Shown: positions 11,342 through 18,899, counted from the first letter of the stretch. The stretch is 20,094 nucleotides of DNA from CAYZJD01 sp964478455 (GCA_964478455.1 CAYZJD010000036.1:1-20094); one strand, 5' to 3'. Program-made: numbers and translations. The notes: generated by a model not told the origin, from the sequence alone.

Positions 11342-11959
11342 ATGGCATCTCTCGAAAGAGAAACGGAAACCGCGCTGGCGCGCGAGCTGCTGGCCGGCAA
11401 TGTGGAGGTCTTCGACCGGTTCGTCGAATCCTTCCGCACGCGGCTCTTCCAGTACAGCTACCTGATGTGCGGCCACCGCGAGGACGCTGAGGAAGTGGCG
11501 CAGGACACATTGCTCCAGGTTTTCGAGAACTTCGGACAGCTCCGGGAGCCGGAGCGCGTGCGCCCGTGGATCTTCCGCATCGCCAAAAACGCCTGCTTGA
11601 TGAAGCGCCGCAAGAGCGTGTTCGCGCCAACTCAGGAACTCTCGCTCGACGAATTGATGCCCGCCGTCCGGCAGGAGGACGGCCCCCGCAAAATCGAGAT
11701 CGCCGACTGGTCCGCCCTGCCGGACGACCAGTTGCTTCGCTCGGAGCTGAAGGATGTGCTTGCGGAGGCGATCCGCCAGTTGCCGGAGATCTACCGCACG
11801 GTGATTCTGCTCCGCGACATCGAGGAACTCTCCACCGAAGAAACAGCCCAGATCCTCGACATCAGCACGGACACCGTCAAGACCCGGCTGCACCGGGCCC
11901 GGCTTGCCGTTCGCCAGAAGCTGGACACCTACCTGCGGGCCGGGGCGGAGGTGAGGTGA
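11342..11959 (+). CDS. ECF (sigma-70 family, RpoE-like) RNA polymerase sigma factor
   Basis: A 205-residue extracytoplasmic-function sigma factor containing only regions 2 and 4. Region 2 spans about 22-92 and contains GHREDAEEVAQDTLLQVFEN and RPWIFRIAKNACL, which bind core polymerase and the -10. Region 4 spans about 142-195 and has LPEIYRTVILLRDIEELSTE then ILDISTDTVKTRLHRAR, the helix-turn-helix that reads the -35. A TACAAT -10-like box lies upstream (11302-11307) without a clear -35. The stop is two bases from the anti-sigma start, inside that gene's Shine-Dalgarno (GAGGTGA), so the two are made together. Co-transcription implies the factor is held by the zinc-finger protein until a signal, probably redox, releases it. 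Confidence 0.94.
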   Translation: MASLERETETALARELLAGNVEVFDRFVESFRTRLFQYSYLMCGHREDAEEVAQDTLLQVFENFGQLREPERVRPWIFRIAKNACLMKRRKSVFAPTQELSLDELMPAVRQEDGPRKIEIADWSALPDDQLLRSELKDVLAEAIRQLPEIYRTVILLRDIEELSTEETAQILDISTDTVKTRLHRARLAVRQKLDTYLRAGAEVR

Positions 11960-11961
11960 TC

Positions 11962-12261
11962 ATGCCGCACGAAGCCGGGCACTTCAGGAGCTGTCTCGAG
12001 ATCTTCGCCGAACTCTCCTCTTATCTCGACGCCGAGCTGCCGCCCGAGGCCTGCCGCGAGATCGACGCGCACCTGGCCGGCTGCGGCCCCTGCATCGAGT
12101 TTGTCAACAGCCTGCGAAAGACGGTGGAGATCTGCCGCAAGTACGAGCCGGGGGGATTGCCGGAACCCCTCAGCCAGCGGGCGCGCGAGCAGCTTCTGGA
12201 GGCCTACCGGAGAATGCTGGCTGCCCGCAACGACACGCCGCCCGCGGCCCCGGCTACATGA
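11962..12261 (+). CDS. Zinc-finger anti-sigma factor (ZAS/zf-HC2 type, soluble)
   Basis: A 99-residue protein with His37-x3-Cys41-x2-Cys44 (HLAGCGPC), the zinc-binding core of ZAS anti-sigma factors such as RsrA and ChrR. Cys31 is nearby and could be a further ligand. No membrane segment is present, so the sensor is cytoplasmic, unlike membrane-spanning anti-sigmas. In the RsrA type, oxidation of the Cys pair releases the sigma factor; whether that applies here is inference. The ATG at 11962 follows the sigma stop by two bases. Its own stop overlaps the next start (ATGA, 12258-12261), coupling it to the YwiC-like gene. Confidence 0.88.
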   Translation: MPHEAGHFRSCLEIFAELSSYLDAELPPEACREIDAHLAGCGPCIEFVNSLRKTVEICRKYEPGGLPEPLSQRAREQLLEAYRRMLAARNDTPPAAPAT

Positions 12262-13064
12262 GCAGCCGGTTCCTCTGGCCGCGCGAGCACGGTGCCTGGG
12301 CCATGCTCCTGTTGCCGTTCCTGTGCGGCGTGGCTGTCACCGGGACCGCCCGCTGGGAGTCGCTCGCTGCCCTCGCCGTAATCCTCGCCGTCTTCCTGGC
12401 TCAGGAACCGGCGCTGACCCTGCTGCGCCGGCGGTTCGTGTGGCGCGAACCTCGCGATGCTTCCAGACAAGCCGGCTGGTCACTTTGTCTGTTGCTTCCG
12501 CCGGCCGCAGCCGCGCTGGCGATTCTTTTTGTCCGCCTCCCCTGGAAACCGCTGGCCGCGCTGTCCGGCGTGGCCGCGGTCCTCATGGCCTGGCGCGCGG
12601 TGTTCACCCTTTCCAACAAACAGCGCTTCGTGCTGCTCCAAGTCGTCGAGGCCGCCGGCCTCACTTCAACCGCACTGCTCGGATACCTCTCCGCCCACGG
12701 CTCGCTCGATCGCGTCGCCTGGATGCTCTGGGGCGCGTTCTCCGTCCATCACGCCGCAGCACTCTTCGTCATCCGCGCTCGCCTGGAGGCAATCATCGGT
12801 TCTAAAGCAAAGACGCCGGCTGAGCGCCGCTATCGCCTCAGCGCCTGGTTCGCGCAGGGGGTTCTCGCCGCGGCAGTTGTCTGGGGGTTCCTTGCCGGCA
12901 ATGCGCGCCTCGGGCTCGCCTTCGCCATCCCGTTCGCCTTGCACTCGCGCGACCTGCTCCTGCTCGACAGCCCCGCCTTCCTCAAGATCCCGCTCACGCG
13001 CGCCGGCTGGCGGGAAGTCTTGATTTCCGTCGCGTTTGCAGCCGTCCTGGTGTCCGCGCTGTGA
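12258..13064 (+). CDS. YwiC-like integral membrane protein
   Basis: A 268-residue protein with roughly eight hydrophobic segments. The N-terminal PREHGAWAMLLLPF is the hallmark of the YwiC-like family, and further weak features (SNKQRF near 118, ARLEAIIG near 177) agree. The biochemical function is not known. Bacillus ywiC lies in the narK-fnr-nar region, and the family is repeatedly found near nitrate or anaerobic respiratory genes. Here it is coupled by ATGA to the anti-sigma gene and followed 46 bases later by a membrane polyferredoxin, which again suggests a respiratory or redox role. The assignment rests on the N-terminal motif and the topology. Confidence 0.82.
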   Translation: MSSRFLWPREHGAWAMLLLPFLCGVAVTGTARWESLAALAVILAVFLAQEPALTLLRRRFVWREPRDASRQAGWSLCLLLPPAAAALAILFVRLPWKPLAALSGVAAVLMAWRAVFTLSNKQRFVLLQVVEAAGLTSTALLGYLSAHGSLDRVAWMLWGAFSVHHAAALFVIRARLEAIIGSKAKTPAERRYRLSAWFAQGVLAAAVVWGFLAGNARLGLAFAIPFALHSRDLLLLDSPAFLKIPLTRAGWREVLISVAFAAVLVSAL

Positions 13065-13110
13065 CGGCGGTCACTGCTGCCAGCCCCGCTCCCCCGTAGT
13101 CTGAAGGGGA

Positions 13111-14172
13111 ATGGCTTGCCCGGCGGCAGTGACTCCGAAAGAACCGGCTTCAAGGCCCGCAAAGAAGAAACTCTTGCGGCGCGGGCCCGACCATTCGCAG
13201 TTCATCCGCTGGACCGTGCAGGCGCTCTTCGCGGCCTTGAACGTGTGGATCGGCATCGAGTTCTTCCTGTGGGTGCGGCACTACGAGACCGGCGGCGCTT
13301 CCATCTTCATCCCTCGCCCCGCCGGCATCGAGGGATGGCTCCCCATCGCTTCGCTGATGAATCTCAAGGCGCTGCTTCAGACCGGCGAAGTCCCGAGCAT
13401 TCATCCCGCCGGCGTTTTCGTCCTCGTCGCCTTCCTGGCGATCTCTCTGCTGCTCCGCAAGTCCTTCTGTAGCTGGCTCTGCCCGGTTGGCACGCTCTCC
13501 GAATGGCTATGGCGCGCGGGCCGCTCCATCTTCCGGCGCAACTTCTTCCTTCCGCGCTGGGCCGACATCGGCCTCAGGAGCCTGAAGTACATTCTGCTCG
13601 GCCTCTTCCTGTACGTGATCCTGAAGATGCCGCCCGCCGCGATTCGCGCATTTATGGACGGGCCGTACGGCATCATCTCCGACGTGAAGATGCTGAACTT
13701 CTTCCGCTACTTGAGCGTCACGGCCGCGGTAGCCCTGGGCGCGCTCGCGCTGCTGTCGGTCTTCTACCAGAACTTCTGGTGCCGGTATCTTTGCCCCTAT
13801 GGCGCCCTGATGGGCCTGGTGGCGCGCTTCAGCCCCGCCCGCATCCGCCGCGACCCCGTCGCCTGCATCGACTGCGAGAAATGCGCCAAAGCCTGCCCGT
13901 CGCTTCTCCCGGTGGACAAGCTGATCACGGTGCGCTCGGTGGAGTGCACCGGGTGCCTGGATTGCGTCGCGGTTTGCCCCGCCGCCGGCGCGCTCCAGAT
14001 GTCGCTCCCGCGCCGCCGCACGCTCCCGGCCTGGGCGATGGCTGCCGCGATTGCAGTGCTCTTCCTCGGTATCGCCGGCTACGCGCGCTGGGCCGGCTAC
14101 TGGCACACGGACTTGCCCAGCCAGCTCTACTACGATCTGATCCCGCGGGCCGCCGAGTTCGCGCACCCGTAG
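13111..14172 (+). CDS. Membrane polyferredoxin, NapH/CcoG-like 4Fe-4S protein
   Basis: A 353-residue membrane protein with about five or six helices. Two Cys-x3-Cys-Pro motifs, Cys120-SWL-Cys-Pro and Cys224-RYL-Cys-Pro, sit at the membrane surface as in NapH, NosR and CcoG. They are followed by two classical 4Fe-4S clusters: Cys252/255/258/262 and Cys279/282/285/289. A last helix (about 306-325) and a short tail follow. NapH/NosR proteins pass electrons from quinol towards periplasmic reductases. CcoG instead is linked to copper reduction for cytochrome oxidase assembly; which role applies here is open. An AAGGGGA sits just upstream of the ATG. It closes the sigma/anti-sigma unit and ends 9 bases from the convergent hydrolase gene. 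Confidence 0.9.
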   Translation: MACPAAVTPKEPASRPAKKKLLRRGPDHSQFIRWTVQALFAALNVWIGIEFFLWVRHYETGGASIFIPRPAGIEGWLPIASLMNLKALLQTGEVPSIHPAGVFVLVAFLAISLLLRKSFCSWLCPVGTLSEWLWRAGRSIFRRNFFLPRWADIGLRSLKYILLGLFLYVILKMPPAAIRAFMDGPYGIISDVKMLNFFRYLSVTAAVALGALALLSVFYQNFWCRYLCPYGALMGLVARFSPARIRRDPVACIDCEKCAKACPSLLPVDKLITVRSVECTGCLDCVAVCPAAGALQMSLPRRRTLPAWAMAAAIAVLFLGIAGYARWAGYWHTDLPSQLYYDLIPRAAEFAHP

Positions 14173-14181
14173 CCGGAACCC

Positions 14182-16296
14182 TCACCGCCCATCAGGCACC
14201 ACCAGGAACTCCGCCAGGCGGTCGTCCGGCTCATCGGCCGAGATCACTTGCACGCCCGCGGGCGCGAGCTTTCGCGCCTCCTCCGCCGCCATCCGATCCC
14301 AGTCGCCGTCGATCGGATTCACGATCAGGCCGGATGCCGGCGCTCTGGCGAGCAGTTGCGGCAGGTCGAACGAATGGAGCGCCTGGAACGGAAAGTAGTG
14401 AAACGGGATCTCGCGGTCGTAGACGGAAAACCGCTCCTCCGGGCCGGGCTGCAAACGGAAAGAAAGTTCCAGCGATTTCGGCCGCTCGATAAACTGGCGG
14501 TAGCTCAGGAAACCGTCGCGCAATGCGTATTTGGCCACCCGCACCCGGTTCCCCATCACTTCCTGCGCCAGCGCATAGATCGCCGCCAGCGCCGTGTTGT
14601 GCCCCCTGGCGTAGAGAACCACCGGCTTCGAGGCGAATTCCTTCGCGCCGCCTACCAGCCTTGCCGCCTGCCGCAGATCACGCCCCTGCCGCTTGACGTA
14701 ATGCTCGCCCACAAGCAGACTCACCGCTGAGACCCAGCCCATCTTGCTGGTGGCCATTTCACCGATCCCGCGCGGATCGACGCCGCACACGGCCCAGCCC
14801 GCCTGGAGCGCCCGCGCGAACAGCGGCTCCCCACCGAGAGCCTCCTTCCCGCGATCGTCCGCCGCCAACAGCAAGCCTTTCGGAGACCCCGCCGGCCTGG
14901 CGAGGAATGCGGGCACGTCCAGGTCCGGCTCCGACGGAATCAGAATCCGCTGGAGCGGCCGGCTCGCGAACTCAACTCGCACCCGGGGGAGTTCCGGAGG
15001 GGAACAGAAGACGTCTTCCATCCTGGGCCGCGGATCCCGCGGGGGCAGTTCGCGCGCCAGGCGCCGAACCGTTTCCATCATTCCCGGCCCAGCGGCCTGG
15101 TTCTGCCCGGGCGGAAAACACCTCAATTCGACCGAATCCGGCGGTTCGGTCTCGGTCGGCAGCTCCGGGTGCGGGCCCCCGTCGCCTTCGCCCTTGAGCC
15201 ATTTCAAGAACCACCCATAGGCCGCTTCGCGCTTCTTCTGCTGATAGCCGTGACCGGAGGAGCTGTCCTCGAAGAATCCGAACCTGTCGCGAGCGCCGAA
15301 GGACTCATACAGCCGCGCCGCGTAGCCGGCCACCTCGCGCACCCCGGCGATGGGAAAACTCTGGTCCTCGGAAGCCGCGATGATCAGCAGCGGCCGCGGC
15401 GCGATCATCGCCGCCAGTTCGTGGTTGTTCGCATAGTGGATCAGGCCCGGCACAAAGTGACAGTGCTCGGAGGCGCGATACCAGTCCAGCGCCCGCGTCA
15501 CCTGGATCTGCTCGTAGAATTCGCTCGTCCCCACCACCGGCACCGCCACCGGCACCCATTCCTCGAGCGCCGACGTGATCCACGTGTTGTACCCGCCTCC
15601 CGACGCGCCGGTGATCCCGACCCGCCCGGGATCGACGTCCCGCCGCGTGAGCAGGTACTGGAAAGCGCACTGCGTTTCGTACACCGCGAAGCCTTGCTGC
15701 GATACCCCGACCAGCAGCGCCCCGGTGCGCCGGTGGTCGCGCCACGACACGCCGCGCTCTCCTTGCCCGAACGCGTCGAATATCAGCACCACGAAGCCCA
15801 GGCGCGCCATGTTGATCGAGAACGCCTGAAAATCCGGCCGCGTCTTGCTGTCCGTCCACCAGTGGCCGGTGTAGAAAATGATCGCCGGCGCGCGGCCCCT
15901 CGCGTGCTCCGGCACATAGACGTGCGCCGGCACTCGCACTCCGGGCAGGCCTTCGTACACCACCTTCTCGATCCGGTAACCCTTCCGGCGCACGGCGCCA
16001 ACGACCTTCTCTCCGAGGTAGGGCGGCCAGGGGAACTGAAGAAATCCCAGTGATTGCGCCAGGCGCTTGCGCAGGCGGGGCGCTTCCTGTCTGGCTTCGG
16101 CGCTGTCTCTTGGATGAGACAGCGAAGCCAGTGAATCCCTGGCGAGTCGCTCGACGCTGTCGAGTACAGCGTTCTCCTGTGCCGAGACGTCGGCCGGCCG
16201 CAGCGCTCGCAGGCGGCTCCCCCAATCATCGGCCGCCGCGGCGGCCAGTACCGCGAAGCCGAGCGCCAGGGCCCGCGGCAACGTGGTTGTGAGCAC
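14182..16296 (-). CDS. Exported alpha/beta hydrolase (acetyl xylan esterase-like) with a second degenerate hydrolase-like half
   Basis: A 704-residue protein with an N-terminal signal peptide (hydrophobic stretch about 8-22). The first half has a complete triad: Ser232 in GITGASGGGYN, Asp311 in IIAASEDQSFP and His349 in SSSGHGYQQ, with the oxyanion segment YTGHWW near 142. It resembles acetyl xylan esterase/dienelactone hydrolase proteins. The second half, from about 440, repeats the alpha/beta outline (ILIPSEPDLDVPAFLARPAG, then GVDPRGIGE) but has ARGHNTA where a nucleophile Ser is expected and no obvious triad. The start is a GTG with no strong Shine-Dalgarno; the same GTG and the following codons are duplicated at 16971. 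It lies 7 bases after the Uma2 copy 1 stop on the same strand. The substrate, perhaps a polysaccharide ester, is inferred only from family resemblance. Confidence 0.87.
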   Translation of the reverse strand: MLTTTLPRALALGFAVLAAAAADDWGSRLRALRPADVSAQENAVLDSVERLARDSLASLSHPRDSAEARQEAPRLRKRLAQSLGFLQFPWPPYLGEKVVGAVRRKGYRIEKVVYEGLPGVRVPAHVYVPEHARGRAPAIIFYTGHWWTDSKTRPDFQAFSINMARLGFVVLIFDAFGQGERGVSWRDHRRTGALLVGVSQQGFAVYETQCAFQYLLTRRDVDPGRVGITGASGGGYNTWITSALEEWVPVAVPVVGTSEFYEQIQVTRALDWYRASEHCHFVPGLIHYANNHELAAMIAPRPLLIIAASEDQSFPIAGVREVAGYAARLYESFGARDRFGFFEDSSSGHGYQQKKREAAYGWFLKWLKGEGDGGPHPELPTETEPPDSVELRCFPPGQNQAAGPGMMETVRRLARELPPRDPRPRMEDVFCSPPELPRVRVEFASRPLQRILIPSEPDLDVPAFLARPAGSPKGLLLAADDRGKEALGGEPLFARALQAGWAVCGVDPRGIGEMATSKMGWVSAVSLLVGEHYVKRQGRDLRQAARLVGGAKEFASKPVVLYARGHNTALAAIYALAQEVMGNRVRVAKYALRDGFLSYRQFIERPKSLELSFRLQPGPEERFSVYDREIPFHYFPFQALHSFDLPQLLARAPASGLIVNPIDGDWDRMAAEEARKLAPAGVQVISADEPDDRLAEFLVVPDGR

Positions 16297-16834
16297 GGGA
16301 GTCTCAGGCGAGGATCTCGGCCGCGGGAATCTCCACTCCGTATTCCGGGACCGGGAAAGCGTTGACCTGCTGCAAGGCCGAGCCGGTGTAGACGAACAGT
16401 TTCTTCACCGTGGGATCGACGAGCCAGACGTGCGCCACGCCCCAGGCGTGCAATTCCTCCAGCTTGCGGACGACGTCGGTGAGGCGGTCGTCCGGCGAGG
16501 CGATCTCGATGACAACAAGCGGCGGGTTGGAAGGCACCGGTTCGCTGGGTTTGTCAGGGGCGAACACCGCGACATCGGGGATCCGAAATCGCCGTGGACC
16601 CAACCGGAGCCGAAGCTCGGGCCGCGCGTACATCGGCTTGCTCTTCCGCAGTTCATAGAAGATCTCGATCAGCCGGGCCTGCACTTCACTATGCTGGTTT
16701 TCTCCCACGTTCCTCTCCACGATCTCCCCGTCGAGATATTCGCGGTCGGGGCCGTCGAAGCTTGTGCGGAGGTATTCTTCCACCGCCACCAGAGGCTTGG
16801 TCGCCATCGCCTCCACTCTATCACCGGCACGGCC
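16251..16834. repeat. Tandem duplication unit, copy A
   Basis: A 584-base unit repeated at 16926-17509 at a constant offset of 675, with no net gap. It contains the first 15 codons of the hydrolase gene, the 7-base junction, the entire Uma2 gene and about 27 bases of its leader. Similarity ends abruptly on both sides. The outer thirds are nearly identical while the middle of the Uma2 gene has diverged. Confidence 0.92.
16304..16807 (-). CDS. Uma2 family (DUF820) PD-(D/E)XK endonuclease-fold protein, copy 1
   Basis: A 167-residue Uma2 protein starting MATKPLVAVEEYL. The fold's active-site residues are visible as Pro-Asp in RIPDVAVF (about 76-82) and Glu in VVIEIASPDD (about 99-107). The WGVAHVWLVDP segment and the short C-terminal strands are typical of the family. 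Function is unknown; the restriction-enzyme-like fold suggests DNA binding or cutting. Start at the ATG at 16807 is preferred because identity with copy 2 begins just upstream of it, and longer frames have no conserved residues. The stop is 7 bases before the hydrolase start. It is 82% identical (137/167) to copy 2, and most differences fall in residues 37-102. Confidence 0.88.
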   Translation of the reverse strand: MATKPLVAVEEYLRTSFDGPDREYLDGEIVERNVGENQHSEVQARLIEIFYELRKSKPMYARPELRLRLGPRRFRIPDVAVFAPDKPSEPVPSNPPLVVIEIASPDDRLTDVVRKLEELHAWGVAHVWLVDPTVKKLFVYTGSALQQVNAFPVPEYGVEIPAAEILA

Positions 16835-16839
16835 ATGTG

Positions 16840-16859
16840 GGCAGATGCTTTCGTCTGCC
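16840..16859. repeat. Hairpin related to the one at 121-140
   Basis: GGCAGATGCTTTCGTCTGCC is an inverted repeat with the same loop and outer stem as the 121-140 hairpin. At stem pair 6 G-C became A-T, and at pair 7 C-G became T-G, so pairing is kept while sequence changed. It lies in the 91-base spacer between the two Uma2 repeat units, outside both. Confidence 0.6.
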
Positions 16860-16878
16860 AAGGATTGTGCGTGTGGCG

Positions 16879-16971
16879 CTACCCGCGGTGTTCCGGCACC
16901 GGCCAGTCTACGCTATACGGCAACGCCGCGAAGCCGAGCGCCAGGGCCCGCGGCAACGTGGTTGTGGGCAC
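16879..16971 (-). pseudogene. Relic of the hydrolase 5' end
   Basis: From a GTG the frame reads MPTTTLPRALALGFA, matching the hydrolase signal peptide (MLTTTLPRALALGFA) with one change. It then leaves homology at 16926 and stops after 30 codons. This is the hydrolase start carried along when the Uma2 gene was duplicated. It is preceded by the Uma2 copy 2 stop with the same 7-base gap as the intact pair. Confidence 0.85.
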
Positions 16972-17509
16972 TGGAGTCTCAGGCGAGGATCTCGGTCGCG
17001 GGAATCTCCACTCCGTATTCCGGGACCGCGAAGGCGCTGACCTGCTGCAAGGCCGAGCCGGTGTAGACGAACAGTTTCTTCACCGTGGGATCGACGAGCC
17101 AGACGTGCGACACGCCCCAGGCGTGAAACTCCTCCAGCTTACGGACAACGTCGGTAAGGCGGTCGTCCGGCGAGGCGATCTCAATGGCAATCAGCGGGGG
17201 CTGAGTGGGGACCGATTCCTCGGGTTCGCCGCCTGCGAACACACATACGTCAGGGATGCGAAACCGCCTGGGGCCGAGCCTCAGGCGAAGCTCGGGAAAC
17301 GCAAACAGGCGGTGGCGCTTCTCGATCTCGAAGAAGACTTCGATCAAACGTTTCTGTGCCCTGCTGTGGTCCTTTTCTCCCACGTTCCTCTCCACGATCT
17401 CCCCATCGAGATATTCGCGGTCGGGGCCGTCGAAGCTTGTGCGGAGGTATTCCTCCACCGCTACCAGAGGCTTGGTCGCCATCGCCTCCACTCTACCACC
17501 GGCACGGCC
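16926..17509. repeat. Tandem duplication unit, copy B
   Basis: Partner of 16251-16834. The 91 bases between the two units (16835-16925) hold a hairpin and the non-homologous tail of the hydrolase relic. Because the unit begins inside the hydrolase gene and the truncated hydrolase start is in this copy, copy A is the ancestral junction. Confidence 0.92.
16979..17482 (-). CDS. Uma2 family (DUF820) PD-(D/E)XK endonuclease-fold protein, copy 2
   Basis: A 167-residue paralogue of the neighbouring Uma2 gene, also from MATKPLVAVEEYL, with the fold residues at RIPDVCVF and IAIEIASPDD. The first 36 residues are identical to copy 1. Residues 37-63 differ at 15 positions (for example KDHSRAQKRLIEVFFEI against NQHSEVQARLIEIFYEL), residues 80-102 at 10, and the last 65 at only 5. 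Length is the same, with no gaps. It is followed by the hydrolase relic rather than a working gene. The start at 17482 is chosen as for copy 1; an extended frame upstream has no conserved residues. The reading frame is intact, so both copies are probably expressed. Confidence 0.88.
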   Translation of the reverse strand: MATKPLVAVEEYLRTSFDGPDREYLDGEIVERNVGEKDHSRAQKRLIEVFFEIEKRHRLFAFPELRLRLGPRRFRIPDVCVFAGGEPEESVPTQPPLIAIEIASPDDRLTDVVRKLEEFHAWGVSHVWLVDPTVKKLFVYTGSALQQVSAFAVPEYGVEIPATEILA

Positions 17510-17704
17510 CTCACGCCTCCGGTCTTTCATCCGGGAGCTTTCGCCGTGAATGTTGCCGCTCGTCGAGTGGAACAGCCGGTGATCCAGAATCCCAGATCGC
17601 GGTGATCGAGTCGCCGAACGGCCTGGTTCCCCACTACTTTCCAGGCCTGACATCACCCCGCGCTCCAACTTCCACGGCGCGCACCACCGGCGCCGCCCAA
17701 GGCC

Positions 17705-17733
17705 TTGACCTCGGCGCCATACAAGCGTAGGCT
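17705..17733 (+). promoter_or_regulatory. Promoter-like pair before the DUF2846 gene
   Basis: TTGACC (17705-17710), a 17-base spacer and TAGGCT (17728-17733) resemble a sigma-70 promoter with a strong -35 and a weak -10. The ATG follows six bases later, so transcription would begin at or next to the start codon and the mRNA would be leaderless. This agrees with the lack of any Shine-Dalgarno. Nothing else is recognised in 17510-17704. Confidence 0.4.
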
Positions 17734-17739
17734 GACGGC

Positions 17740-18276
17740 ATGGCAAGCTTTGCCCGCGGGACGCCGGTCTTAGTCGCTGCTGTCCTCTGCTGTAATGGTC
17801 TGGCGCAGGTGTGCTACGGTCAGCCTGAAAAGATGGGCTGCGGCCCCCCGAACGACGAACACCGCGTCCACAAACAGAACGTAAGGGATTTTGTTCGCGA
17901 ACCAAGCCAAGGCAAAGCAGGAATCTACGTGATGCGGCCAATTATCCGAGTGGCGTTGCTGCAAGTGGGCACTCGGCCCGCAGGGTTGCTTGCTCGTCAG
18001 ACCAAGACCGGTGTAGATGGAAAGTGGGTCGGTGTTAATCTTCCCGGAACGTACTTCTATTTCGAGGCAGACCCGGGCATCGTCAGACTCTGTTCCACGG
18101 GGGCACGCCCTAGCGTGGTCCTTCTTTCGGTGAAGGCCGGTGAGCGGCACTACCTGCTCGAACGAAATCCTGTGGGGGGCGAGCAGGCGGTCGTCGAGGT
18201 CACAGAGGAGCTGGGCAAGAAATACCTGAAGAAATGCAAGCTCAGCACATTCGAATTGAAGCGACCTGGAAAGTGA
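17740..18276 (+). CDS. Exported DUF2846-like protein
   Basis: A 178-residue protein with an N-terminal signal peptide (hydrophobic 8-22, likely cut near VCYGQ). From about residue 58 it shows the DUF2846 pattern: GKAGIYVMRP, then VDGKWVGVNLPGTYFYFEADPG, a beta-rich domain of unknown function. A charged, Lys-rich tail follows. There is no lipobox, although Cys18-Cys19 lie in the signal region. It is separated by 6 bases from a second exported protein on the same strand, and both have visibly less GC-rich codon choice than the genes to the left. The role is unknown; an envelope location is inferred. Confidence 0.75.
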   Translation: MASFARGTPVLVAAVLCCNGLAQVCYGQPEKMGCGPPNDEHRVHKQNVRDFVREPSQGKAGIYVMRPIIRVALLQVGTRPAGLLARQTKTGVDGKWVGVNLPGTYFYFEADPGIVRLCSTGARPSVVLLSVKAGERHYLLERNPVGGEQAVVEVTEELGKKYLKKCKLSTFELKRPGK

Positions 18277-18282
18277 AAAGCG

Positions 18283-18810
18283 ATGAGAATTCTGTGGCCA
18301 ATCACTTTGCTCGTTGTCATATGCATGCAACCCGGCTCTGGTCAGGACCGTGAGTCACTGCCTGTTGTCACAGAGAAGATCCAATACTTGAGCGGCGGAG
18401 GACTGAGTGAGCCGGCGCGGAACTGGACAACTGGGCCAACACGGAAATGGAAGGACCAGTTAACGATCTCCCGAGAGCGAATAGAGGTCAAGGTTCACAA
18501 GGGACCCGTGATCCAGATCGAGCCCGCGCGTGTCATCGCACTGACTTATGCCGGCATGCGGCGGAAACGATACGAGCTTGTGGCGCTGTTTCCGGTCGCG
18601 CCCGTTCCAAGTTTAGTCGCTCCCACGGTGACGCCCAAGTCCACAACCCATCTGGTTCAGATCGACTTCATTCTGCCCGATGGGACCGCTTCGGCAGTGT
18701 TATTGAGAGCGCACAAGAGCAATTACGACACCATCGTTCGCGCGCTGAGCGAGATCACGGGAATCGCGGAACAGACGCAGCCGAGCCCGGAAGCAGGGAA
18801 GCAAGACTAG
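18283..18810 (+). CDS. Hypothetical exported protein
   Basis: A 175-residue protein not recognised as a named family. It begins with a short signal peptide (MRILWPITLLVVICMQPGSG, probable cleavage after GSG). The rest is soluble, with beta-strand-like stretches (QLTISRERIEVKVHKGPVIQ, then IEPARVIALTY). A segment at about 124-145 (HLVQIDFILPDGTASAVLLR) and a helix near 148-160 resemble domains that read a value per amino acid position in PH-like folds; this is only a shape impression. It starts six bases after the DUF2846 gene, so the two are likely made and exported together. No terminator is clear downstream (18811-18899). Confidence 0.7.
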   Translation: MRILWPITLLVVICMQPGSGQDRESLPVVTEKIQYLSGGGLSEPARNWTTGPTRKWKDQLTISRERIEVKVHKGPVIQIEPARVIALTYAGMRRKRYELVALFPVAPVPSLVAPTVTPKSTTHLVQIDFILPDGTASAVLLRAHKSNYDTIVRALSEITGIAEQTQPSPEAGKQD

Positions 18811-18899
18811 CACGAGGAGCGGCGAGTCGGTGGGAGCCGGTCCCTCATCTGGCACCTTTCGCTGCGAATCCCCAGCCGATCGTCCCCAGCAGATTCTGC

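Noticed and set aside
11228..11893. Long N-terminal extension of the ATPase
   Set aside because: It is antisense to the sigma factor gene, has no domain character, and the ATG at 11227 begins the conserved family sequence.
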